From positions 15,505,214 through 15,569,213 of the forward strand of contig OU452233.1 in assembly GCA_911728455.2 (NCBI GenBank): DNA of 64,000 nucleotides, given 5' to 3'. The notes under the pieces were generated by a model, which was not told the origin of the DNA, made no database searches, and saw only the letters and a list, made by a program, of their open reading frames with translations. Shown here in pieces: positions 9,901 to 17,181 of this stretch (positions within the stretch are counted from its first letter, which is position 1; each line of letters starts with the position of its first letter). The position numbers were made by a program, and so were the translations under genes. The DNA comes from Marthasterias glacialis. Taxonomy: Eukaryota; Echinodermata; Asteroidea; Forcipulatida; Asteriidae.

Positions 9901-12428
9901 AAAAAATACATATTATTTTATTCTGAAAATTACCCAAGCATGCATAGTTATAACATTGTTACATCATCATTCAACAATAGTTATACAAATATTGAACGCA
10001 TGTGAGTGCATTGTTGCGGAATGTAATCACGAGGTGAAATATGGACTATTCCATTTTACGAGGCGAAGCCGAATGAAATAGAAAAACCAAATTTCACCGA
10101 GTGATTATATTCTGCGACAATGATGCACAAACAAAATGCATCCAACATTTTTGTATATATACCTCACACATAGATTCTTGTCATTTGAAGAAACAAAATC
10201 TTAACAAAACACAAAATAGACACGGAAACTCGTCCACCCCACACTCTGAAAGTTCGTTTGGACGAACGGACGGTGACAATGTTTTGGGGAAGATGCTGCG
10301 AATTAAAACTCGAAAATCAATGTACACCCTCCACAAATTAATTATGTAGGACGCGCCAACGTCGCAGCAGTAAATCATGTGAATTGATGGCAGAATAAAT
10401 GTAAGTATGCCACCCGATGCGTGTTTCACCAAAATTACAAGGATCTGTGTGTGCGGTATAATTATTTAATAATTATATTGTTATGGTTTTACTTCCTTGG
10501 CCACAGTGCTTCCAGTCTTAAGGAAACGTATTTCCTTATTTTAATTAAATTTGAACGTCCAAAGGAAATTTCTGATGAAGCGAAAATTTAAGGAATGTTT
10601 AGGGAAATGACAAAATCTTAAGGAAATTTGAAGAAAATTCCAAAATCTTAAGGAAAAATCAAGGAAATGTTGAGAATAAAAGAAAAATAAAGTATAAATA
10701 AAGTGAGCTAAATAAGCCATGTTTCTTAAAAGCCCCGGCTCCTGAATCCCGGTGGCTGTTTGATTGGTCTGGTTTCGATGACATCGTAGGCTAGGCTAAG
10801 GCCTGATATGCGGTGGTCGTCGCTGCCACATCACCGTGTGTGTGCGTCGTGTTTATACGAAGTACATTTACTCATGTTGTTTGGTAGTACATTAAGTAAA
10901 TTACTTCATCCATGCAGTTTGTGTAGTTTGCCGTGTGACGGTGTGATTTTGGTCTTTTTACTATAACAAAAATTCTAGTTATAATCATTTGCGTGAATTC
11001 TAAGGAAATTCCAAGTAAAATCTAAGAAAACGTCTGAAAATCTAAGGAAAAAATACGCCAATCTCAAGAAATTCGATTTTTGCAGTGGAAGCACTGCTTG
11101 GCCATACGCAAGCTATTCTATGTGCCTTTAAGTTCTCATGTCCACCTCAACAACCACATTGAAACTTGACGGAAAAATAGTTGTGGCCCTTTTAAACTGA
11201 AACGCATGGTTTCTTACTAATTAAGTTGAGATTTTTTAATTGTTTTTTTTTTAGGTACGTAAATGATCATCGTATTTGTTGTTTCTTTGAATCAACCGTC
11301 GACTGCAAGACGCTGGAGCCAGAACCTCCTTTGTTTATGTGCAGCAATCTCATGCCGAATCTCGTCTTAAAAGTCTTCATGTGGATCTTGGGAATAAGCG
11401 CCCTCGTCGGCAACTTTTTCGTCATGATCTGGAGATGCCGCGAGAAGACAGAAGGACGAGTCAGTCGGAAAGTTCATTCACTCCTCGTGTTTAACCTTGC
11501 CGCGTCCGATTCTCTTATGGGCTTGTACATGTTGATAATTGCAGTTGCCGATGTTCATTTTGGGAACACTTATTTCGAGCAGTCAACTGAGTGGCAATCG
11601 AGTGTTCTTTGCAGGTTGGCTGGCTTTATTTCCATTATTGCAAGCGAAGCTTCGGTGTTTTTCTTGACTCTTATTAGCCTCGATCGATTTCTCGCCATCG
11701 TATTTCCCCTGAGCACAAAACACATTCGTCCGAAGACTGGCCGAATCATTTCTGTGTTGATATGGATTGGTACCGTGATTGTCGGACTCGTTCCCACCAT
11801 ACTTGCTTTTGACTCGACCTCAGATTTGTATGGCCTTTCCGACGTTTGCATTGGGTTACCACTGATGACGAAAGTGGCAAGATATGAGATAAGAGAGCAG
11901 ACGATTGATGCTGGTGGAGTCGCCAACATAACTGTTCAGATACCATACGCTGCTGAACATCGCGCCTCATGGTTTTTCTCCATCGCTCTTTTTCTTGGCG
12001 TCAATCTGCTTTGTTTTTGTGTGATTCTCATATGTTATAGTTCCATATTTGTCAGTGTCAAGAAATCAATGAAGCGTGTTCGACGTCACAAAAGCAGGGA
12101 CGATGAAATTCGCATGGCAATCAAAATGGCGGCAGTAGTCATGACTGATTTCATCTGTTGGATACCAGTGATAATCATGGGTATCCTGTCTCAAAGTCGC
12201 GTCGTGGAGATACCACCGGAAACCTACGCCTGGGTCGTCGTCTTCATCCTCCCCATCAACTCCTCCCTTAATCCTTACCTCTACACCATTTCAGATTTTT
12301 GCTGTCAGCGTCAGCGCTCTGCCCCAACCAAGAAGAAAGACAATCCACAATTGCCAGTTAGTAAGAAAATAAGCAGCAACTCCATGGATACTGTTTTTAC
12401 TATCGTGCCCGCGAATAAACAAGATTAA
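539..12428 (+). CDS. Receptor gene 1 (5'-partial): CUB/LDLa/LRR 7TM receptor
   Basis: Spliced gene, 3' part. Coding exons: 539-925, 1172-1282, 2538-2648, 3336-3686, 3816-3935, 4415-4768, 5818-5931, 6163-6396, 6819-6939, 7121-7192, 7515-7586, 7892-7963, 9423-9494, 9718-9798, 11255-12428. Joined they leave one open frame of about 1,147 residues after a split first codon. Order: CUB, LDLa, LDLa, CUB, LDLa, CUB, LDLa, LDLa with Ser/Thr insert, LRRNT, five LRRs, 7TM. Predicted plasma-membrane G-protein-coupled receptor of the type-C LGR/GRL101 kind. The first exon has a phase-1 acceptor matching an internal exon of gene 2 (39573), so upstream exons are expected left of the window. Alternative: translation starts at ATG 490, since the frame is open there and encodes a hydrophobic stretch (YWLLFYILL) that could act as a signal peptide. 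Ligand unknown. Confidence 0.85.
1172..1282 (+). CDS. Gene 1 exon: LDLa module
   Basis: 111 nt, phase 1-1, six cysteines in LDLa order (ECDDG, IVCPSG, LACIP, LCDG, QCP, GDEIGC). The usual acidic residue after the fifth cysteine is replaced by CPLLGDE, so calcium binding may be weakened. The gene 2 equivalent is 40822-40932. Confidence 0.85.
2190..2316. mobile_element. TGACCC-rich foldback element (copy 1)
   Basis: Bounded by CACTCTAAAAACTC and its approximate reverse complement TTTTTTTTAGAATG. The interior is repeated GGGTCA/TGACCC palindromes. A second copy is at 8758-8982. Non-coding, probably a MITE. Confidence 0.65.
2538..2648 (+). CDS. Gene 1 exon: LDLa module
   Basis: 111 nt, acceptor ttgcag, donor GTAAGA, phase 1-1. 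Six cysteines with the calcium-site pattern ICDGKRNCTDLSDEHSC. Very short spacing between cysteines 2 and 3 (CDGLC). The gene 2 equivalent is 41601-41711. Confidence 0.86.
3336..3686 (+). CDS. Gene 1 exon: CUB module (short form)
   Basis: Begins PCGESVIVLQNGT and ends GFSGTITQID. Acceptor gacag, donor GTGAGT, phase 1-1. Compared with gene 2 (42007-42372) it lacks 15 nt, removing much of the typical CUB signature [11 protein letters not shown], here reduced to SPNLRTFKC. The fold is probably kept because flanking strands and the cysteine pair remain. Confidence 0.86.
3816..3935 (+). CDS. Gene 1 exon: LDLa module
   Basis: 120 nt, phase 1-1. Cysteine order [11 protein letters not shown]...IVCLS...ICKGYAVCKDQSDEQNC with intact D-x-SDE calcium-site residues. 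The gene 2 equivalent is 42738-42857. Confidence 0.86.
4415..4768 (+). CDS. Gene 1 exon: CUB module
   Basis: Acceptor gattcag, donor GTAAGC, phase 1-1. Starts DCGSRIVHVTERET, has SPLYPQDYPMD and SCIWQI, typical of CUB. Closely related to gene 2 exon 43529-43894. Confidence 0.88.
5818..5931 (+). CDS. Gene 1 exon: LDLa module
   Basis: Acceptor tatcaag, donor GTAGGA, phase 1-1. Reads VCDEGDFDCGNNICIDPA, then [17 protein letters not shown]: six cysteines and an acidic RDE end. The gene 2 equivalent is 44855-44962. Confidence 0.85.
6163..6396 (+). CDS. Gene 1 exon: LDLa module with Ser/Thr-rich insert
   Basis: 234 nt, phase 1-1. Cysteines 1-2 (SCPGSYKCDG) are separated from cysteines 3-6 (RCIS, VCDG, DCPG, TEC) by about 40 residues rich in Ser, Thr and Asn. 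That insert has two extra-sequon candidates (NFT, NTT) and one additional cysteine (TTCST). It probably forms an O-glycosylated loop projecting from the module. Gene 2 has a longer, different insert at the same place. Confidence 0.85.
6819..6939 (+). CDS. Gene 1 exon: LRR N-terminal cap
   Basis: Reads KKCPAGCECSY...NVTCANGW, a cysteine-rich LRRNT cap, then enters the first LRR. Enters in phase 1 and leaves in phase 2, so it is the adaptor between the phase-1 module exons and the phase-2 LRR exons. It follows a long T-rich stretch. The gene 2 equivalent is 46789-46909, same length. Confidence 0.88.
7121..7192 (+). CDS. Gene 1 exon: LRR 1
   Basis: 72 nt, phase 2-2, one 24-residue repeat: HLSGVKATSLEPGTFKALTG. 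Acceptor atgcag, donor GTAAGT. Confidence 0.87.
7515..7586 (+). CDS. Gene 1 exon: LRR 2
   Basis: 72 nt, phase 2-2, repeat [20 protein letters not shown], a textbook LxxNxI repeat. Acceptor cacag, donor GTGAGT. Confidence 0.88.
7892..7963 (+). CDS. Gene 1 exon: LRR 3
   Basis: 72 nt, phase 2-2, repeat DLSYTLLVELEGFTFYGLSS. Acceptor tcaacag, donor GTACGT. Confidence 0.85.
8022..8340. mobile_element. Foldback/MITE in LRR3-LRR4 intron
   Basis: Begins AGCCCAAGCTCAACA and ends in the inverted form TGTTGAGCTTGGGCT. An internal hairpin AGTTTTCGTCTC...GAGGCGAAAACT lies near its middle (about 8178-8206). No transposase reading frame. Confidence 0.6.
8395..8522 (-). mobile_element. tRNA-derived SINE head (minus strand)
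   Basis: On the minus strand it shows a polymerase III A box (GTGGTCTAGTGG) and B box (GGTTCGAATGC) about 35 nt apart. Both flanks carry a similar ACCGATGTGTGTTAAGCACT motif (about 8368 and 8628), also seen near 23141. Not a functional tRNA: no clean acceptor stem. Confidence 0.6.
8758..8982. mobile_element. TGACCC-rich foldback element (copy 2)
   Basis: Same GGGTCA/TGACCC palindromic interior and TTTTTTTTTAGAGTG end as 2190-2316, with a longer centre. The left end is uncertain. Confidence 0.6.
9000..9130 (-). mobile_element. tRNA-type SINE fragment shared with gene 2
   Basis: Contains GGGATTCGAACTGCGACTG (B box on the minus strand) and AGTCCACAGAAGTGAAA. The matching intron of gene 2 has the same element at 49155-49325, so the insertion probably predates the duplication. 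Confidence 0.65.
9160..9312. mobile_element. GC-rich MITE with long terminal inverted repeats
   Basis: Left end TTTTACACCACCGCATCC and right end TGCAGTGGTGTAAA are imperfect inverted repeats that extend about 35 bp. A related element is at about 61985-62130. No reading frame. Confidence 0.6.
9423..9494 (+). CDS. Gene 1 exon: LRR 4
   Basis: 72 nt, phase 2-2, repeat [20 protein letters not shown]. Acceptor gctctag, donor GTGAGT. Separated from LRR 3 by a 1.46-kb intron holding several repeats. Confidence 0.86.
9718..9798 (+). CDS. Gene 1 exon: LRR 5
   Basis: 81 nt, three codons longer than the others, phase 2-2: ILIRQGNLSRLTFGAKPFEG then LENLNKL. Acceptor tcttcag, donor GTAAGT. The gene 2 equivalent (50010-50093) is 84 nt. 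Confidence 0.84.
10006..10127. mobile_element. Short foldback element
   Basis: Arms of about 35 nt: TGCATTGTTGCGGAATGTAA near 10007 is matched inverted near 10127, with GAGGTGAAAT and ATTTCACC facing each other. The whole 120 bp can fold into one hairpin. Confidence 0.55.
10504..11096. mobile_element. hAT-like non-autonomous DNA transposon
   Basis: Terminal inverted repeats CAGTGCTTCC and GGAAGCACTG are flanked by a perfect 8-bp target duplication CTTGGCCA (10496-10503 and 11097-11104). The subterminal regions carry many copies of a CTTAAGGAAAT-like motif on the left and CTAAGGAAA on the right. No transposase frame, so non-autonomous. TIR start CAG and the 8-bp duplication fit the hAT superfamily. 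Confidence 0.82.
11255..12428 (+). CDS. Gene 1 last exon: hinge and 7TM domain
   Basis: Single exon encoding about 391 residues. Cysteine-rich hinge ([18 protein letters not shown]), then seven hydrophobic segments. Family marks: LVFNLAASD (TM2), CRLAGF and [10 protein letters not shown] ending [11 protein letters not shown] (TM3), TDFICWIPV (TM6), [13 protein letters not shown] (TM7). These fit type-C LGR/GRL101-like receptors; DRF stands at the DRY position. The cytoplasmic tail is basic and short, ending [16 protein letters not shown]. The TM bundle is almost identical to gene 2. Confidence 0.93.
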
Positions 12429-12698
12429 AAAGCTGCTTACATTAACAAATTTCCTTAAAGATTTTACTGTATCCATAATCAGAAGTCTTTGTAATGTACA
12501 TTATGGCCTTCAGTGAAAAAGGTAGTTCAGTTTTAAATGTTGAACCTTTAAGGTTAAAAAATATGCTTTTATGTATCATTACTCAATATTTAAAACATGT
12601 TTTCATTAATACAAAGACAATGCACGTGAGAATTTATTTTAAGAAAAAAGGGAATAGCTTAGCAACAGCGGTTAAAATGGCACACCAGTTGTTGCATA

Positions 12699-12704
12699 AA
12701 TAAA
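12699..12704 (+). terminator. Candidate poly(A) signal of gene 1
   Basis: AATAAA lies 270 bp after the stop codon in AT-rich DNA, giving a plausible 3'UTR of roughly 300 nt. Inferred from motif and position only. Confidence 0.5.
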
Positions 12705-12849
12705 GAAATACCCCTCGAAAATAATCGCACCCTTTTTTGCCCCTCCCTTGACATAGTTACTTAATTTTCGCCCCCTTATGGTTATGGTTTTTGAAAGATT
12801 AAAGTAAACCCGTAACTCTTAAACACTATCATTGAAAGTAAGGAATTGA

Positions 12850-13125
12850 TAATGTAGTGAACCCAAGAGCGCCCAAAGTGTTAAAGGATGTGATCAAACT
12901 TCATGATTGATTTGCATATTAACAAGTTAAAGTTTGTGTCGGCGACCTTTAGACTCGCGCTCTTTTCTGTAAGCTTAGAGCATGGAAAGAGCACATTTAT
13001 TATTATTTTTTTTGGTTATTCTCTCTGTTTTGTAGGGAGCATGGCTCTGGCCATGCTCCTTGTGTTATTTATGTGACAGGGTTTGCTTTAAAGAAACTCC
13101 ATGTGGGTAGATTTTGTTGTTATTA
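12850..13125 (+). repeat. Dispersed repeat with GGAGCATGGC palindrome
   Basis: Matches the reverse complement of 24865-25125. Both contain the hairpin GGAGCATGGC-TCTG-GCCATGCTCC (here near 13040) and the motif TAACAAGTTAAAGTTTGTGTC. Non-coding family of unknown type. Confidence 0.65.
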
Positions 13126-13127
13126 TT

Positions 13128-13425
13128 AACAATTAATAATAATAATAATAATAATAACAATAATAATAACTAGATCTTTCAATGCGCTTTACATTAGTAC
13201 CCTGGTCATTGGGCCAATAACATTCCTGTAATCTTTCTCAGCTCCCTGGGAAGTATACAGCCCCGAGCTGCCGTGGCGCTCCGGAGGCTTTTTCAAACAC
13301 AATATCAACCTCTATCCTCGCAGGTACCCATTTATACCCCAGGTTGAGCAATTATAGTAAAGCATCTTGCTCAAGGTAACTAGTGTCATGACCATTTGTA
13401 CAATACATGAACCGGCCGCCCTAGT
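13128..13425 (-). mobile_element. SINE (minus strand) with ATT tail
   Basis: An (AAT)n run on the + strand (13128-13170) is the element's 3' tail, followed by TCAATGCGCTTTACATT and a decayed tRNA-related head (TCTTGCTCAAGGTAACTAGTGTCATGACC). Copies in the same orientation are at 38912-39260 and 55120-55497. Confidence 0.6.
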
Positions 13426-14907
13426 TCATGAAAATTCCTCAAAACGATTTAATTGCGTGTTTGTCGAAAACTAAATGGTATTTATTTATTCGGATTCGAC
13501 TAGCCAACGTCACTTCTAAGTTTTCAGCACAAACGCATCGCTTATAAAACGCTCATGATACCGTTCCAGGTATTGAACCCGTTCTAAATCTGTCTCGCTC
13601 TTATAGAGGGGATGCTCTATCAAGAGGGCATAAGTATCCAAGAGAGCAGTGACGTCACTATAAATGTTCATGGGGGGGGGCAAGCGGGGCAAACAGATTT
13701 GTTTTCATGAGGGGGTCTATTTTTATCAACCCCGCCCTTCCCCCGGTGACACCACTGCAAGAGAGGTAAAAAGGGTCATGAGATTCACGGTGTCGAGGAG
13801 CCGTCATACATGTGATTTTGTCGTTTATTTTTTACCATCCCGTTCCCTTGATGTACAGCATAAGACCTTCAAAAGCCAAAACATTTTCTGATCAAGAACA
13901 ATTGGTCCTACAGAGCTTCAGGTCCTCTAAGTCATGGATTGAAAGCCACCTAGCAAAAATATTCGTAGATTTACGTCTGTTTTGTAGAAACGTTATGTAA
14001 TCACGTTAATGCACTAAAAAGAATCAATCTCAAAGTTCTTTCATTTGACTTTTTTAAAAGGGTGCGACGGCTCACTCACAATACATCAGGTCAAAGGTTA
14101 ATGCGCATCAAATTAAATTATGGAGGCAGAAATTCAATGATTAACTCTACCTACGTAGGGTGTACAAGAAATCGTACCAATGCCCAGGCAGAGTGATTGA
14201 CAGCCCGTTTGTTGCCCGGAATGAGCTTTATCTTAATCCTTTCAATTTGTATACAGTTTTTACTTTCGTTGTTAATCCATTTGCGTTCCGTAGGATAACA
14301 GTAATTGTTCACATTGAGCGTATAAATTAAAGCTAGGTAATCTACATTCAGTGTAGTGACACCAAGGAGGTTTCAAGAAAAAAAAATCTGGAATTCAGAC
14401 CCAACACTGTCTTGAACAATGTATGGACTTTTCGATTAGAATGATGTAATACCTTTTTTAGAATAATGCTTTTAATTAGAAATATACAAGCTATAAAGAG
14501 GAGTTGGTGGGCTGTTTGTTGCGGACTCTGGGATCGGAGAGATTTTGTGTGTGCCGAAAGCTTCTGTGTGTCAGACGCTGGTGTGTATGGTGTTCAATGG
14601 GGGACAGCCTCTGTCGAAGTTGTGAGTTGTCCTTCGTAGTCGCTAGAGTGGTCCGTCGTAGTTGTGAGGTGTCCGTCGGAGTTGTTCAAGTGCCATCGTA
14701 CACTGATGCTGTTTGTCCTCCGGACATTTTCATTTCTGCTCCGGACGTTTTCATTTCTGCTCCGGACATTTTCATGGCTAAATTGCCCGTGTTATCACGT
14801 TTCGCCATGGCATCGTTCCCGTGCACCCAGCTGGGTCAAACTTCTGCGTCAAGAGTACAGCTCACATTGCCTGCCCCAATTCCTCAATGTAAGCTTTTCT
14901 GATTTCG

Positions 14908-15150
14908 TTAAGATAAATATTTGTTATATAATCTCAGTATTTTCAGACTATTTTCCAGTTTTCATATTTAAACCATCTTTTCGACTTTGTTCGTTTACAA
15001 ATTATATTTTTAAACCGTGTTTGATTTACAAAAGATAAATATTTATTGTATAATCTCAGTTTTTTCAAACTATTTTCCGGTTTTCATATTTAAACCATCT
15101 TTTCGACCTCGTTCGTTTACAAATTATTTGTTTAAACCGTGTCTGATTTA
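14908..15150. repeat. Tandem duplication, about 123-bp unit
   Basis: GATAAATATTTGTTATATAA at 14911 recurs near 15034 with only a few changes. Both copies continue through CCATCTTTTCGAC and TTTAAACCGTGT. Confidence 0.75.
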
Positions 15151-15391
15151 CTTTGTCTGAGAGTTTTAGGCTGGATTTTAATCATTATAATTTGAGGACA
15201 GTTTGGAGATGTTTGAATCGTAACACTTAATTATGCCGAACACTCAAGGATCATACAAAGAGGCCTTGTCAGACAACGGCAGTTTCTAGGATTGTCGCAA
15301 CACTGTAGGCCAGTATATTTGGACATGCACCCCAGTAACACACCGAGGCATATGTTAACGCTATTACTTCTTTATTTGTTTTTAATTAAAT

Positions 15392-15541
15392 CAAAAAAAA
15401 AAACAACAACAACAACAAACAAACAGACAAACAAACAAACAAACAACAAACAACCCATCAAAACACCCAAAAACCTACAAACAACCCCACCCAAAAAAAA
15501 CCAAAAAAAAAACCAACAACCCATCAAACAAACAAACAAGC
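15392..15541. repeat. A/C-rich microsatellite (CAAA, CCAAA)
   Basis: Low-complexity run of AAAC, CAAA and CCAAAAA units. It is translated as TNKQTNKQ in one frame, which is an artefact. Confidence 0.8.
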
Positions 15542-16326
15542 GAAAACCCTGTATTAAGGCCCGCTGCTAGCCACTCGAATTTCAAAGCTTAAATCTATGT
15601 ACGGACAACACATCGTCTTATATTCAAACAAACAACAGAGGGTTTTTGGTGTTTTGGTGTCAGATTTAAAAATTTGTTTTCCATTTGAACTTCAGTTGAC
15701 CAGAAACAAATAAATAGACTGTGTAACAAGTCTCCCGCATACTCAAACTATCGGACCCGCCTGCGTCATTTTCTTTCTTCACACGTTGAAGCAATGAACG
15801 TGGGAATACAATGCTCTACACAAGAAGAAAAACATTCCCCAAACTCCCCAATACGCTAGAAACTTGCAAAGTCTATTCACTAATGTGAATTATGGAGAGA
15901 GAAAAATATTTCGGTCACAGATCATGCATAATACACAGTCTAAAGTTAAAGAGTCCAAAAAAAAAACATGAACGTGTTTTGTTTTGTTTTTGTTTTGTTT
16001 TTTACAAAATCAGGCCACCCTATTTGATACTTTTTCCACAAATCGATTGTATTGTGTGTCATTTTGTCAAAAACTAAAGGATTTTATTCATCCTGAAACT
16101 AACGAAGCATAAAGAAAACAAATAAATATAAATAAGGAAACAGAGAGGTAAACAAAAATTGGGCATACATTTTACAGTTTCAAGAAATAAAAAACATTAC
16201 TTGGTTTGTATTCTTAATTTTAACACAGACATTTCGTTCCCTTAATATTATTTGAAACACAACACGCTATAGGAACCAATTCACTTTTTGTTTTAATACA
16301 TTTAACAACATAAGGAAGTTAAGGTC

Positions 16327-16453
16327 GAATTGGCGGCTTCGGCTACGGCTACGGCAACGGCTGTTGCAAGGGTTTTGCTAAGGATGTTCTTTACTTCAAC
16401 CCATGCTGATGGGCGATCCAGCCGTAGCCGTAGCCGCTGCTGCCAATTCGGTC
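16327..16453. mobile_element. Foldback element with GGCTACGGC arms
   Basis: AATTGGCGGCTTCGGCTACG at the left is mirrored by GTAGCCGCTGCTGCCAATT at the right. Related decayed copies lie at about 17995-18105 and 18125-18265. Confidence 0.6.
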
Positions 16454-17046
16454 AGACCTACGTCTGTACATTAACGGCAACGTACGGGATTGATTATCAT
16501 CAAAAACAAACAATAGATGTTTATAAATAAATTATATCTGCAATTTTTGATTATTTATGAATTGTTTATTTTAGAAATGTGCTGCTACTTTGTCAACTTA
16601 TTACATTATCGATGCTAAAATTAAAAAAAAAAATGTAAATTGTAATCATATCTACAACACAAATTCAAGCAAATAACCGTGTATGTACGGAAACCTTTGT
16701 CAAAAATAAATAAATAAGATAAAATACAACATTTTGAATTATTATCAGGGACATCCGTACCACCGGTACATCTGCATAATAAATAAGGGTTTTACTCAAA
16801 TTAATGGTTGGTATTTTGCAATGATGACCAATGCGCCAGTCATATCACTCGTGCATAACGTCACAAAGTACTTTGATAGTACTAAACGACGACTACCACT
16901 TGCGCATAATTCGCATAAACAATGCAATATCATACAGAATGGTGGACTTCTATGACGAACTGTAAAGCCGTCCATGGGCACCATGAAAGACGTCGTGCAT
17001 TGAATGTAGTACCATGTTTTTTATGTGTTAGTTAAATGCGTTGTAG

Positions 17047-17181
17047 ATAAATCAGCGACGTGCAAGGTTTCGAAAGTCGTCCGAGCTCTTTCACACCTGG
17101 GAAACATCTCCAAATCGACACGAATTTCTTACACTTTGGCCGTGTTTTGTGCTCTCTTAACAAAGTCGTTATTTAGAAAGG
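17047..17181 (+). other. Candidate non-coding leader exon of gene 2
   Basis: Flanked by tgtag and GGTAAGTGT. It resembles 57642-57769, which sits likewise upstream of gene 3: both start ATAAATCAG after tgtag, share AGGTT-CGA-GTCGTC, and end GG before GTAAGTGT. Neither contains an ATG, as expected of 5'UTR. The gene 2 coding start lies 5.7 kb downstream behind an acceptor at 22853. Could instead be a decayed shared repeat. Confidence 0.45.

Larger units (their letters stand above)
13426..16326. other. Intergenic DNA after gene 1
   Basis: No gene recognised. It holds a segment at 14176-14265 resembling 17588-17665, tandem CTCCGGACATTTTCATTT motifs (14715-14775), two direct copies of about 123 bp (14908-15148) and a CAAA/CCAAA-rich microsatellite (15392-15540). 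Open frames here, such as 14504-14902, have no family resemblance and cross repeats. Confidence 0.55.

Noticed and set aside
11570-11970. Minus-strand frames opposite the 7TM exon (also 51643-52104)
   Set aside because: Shadows of a strongly conserved coding exon; they occur in both paralogues for that reason.
14504-14902. 132-codon forward frame in the intergenic region
   Set aside because: Crosses short tandem repeats, has no recognisable domain or splice context, and composition follows the local repeats.
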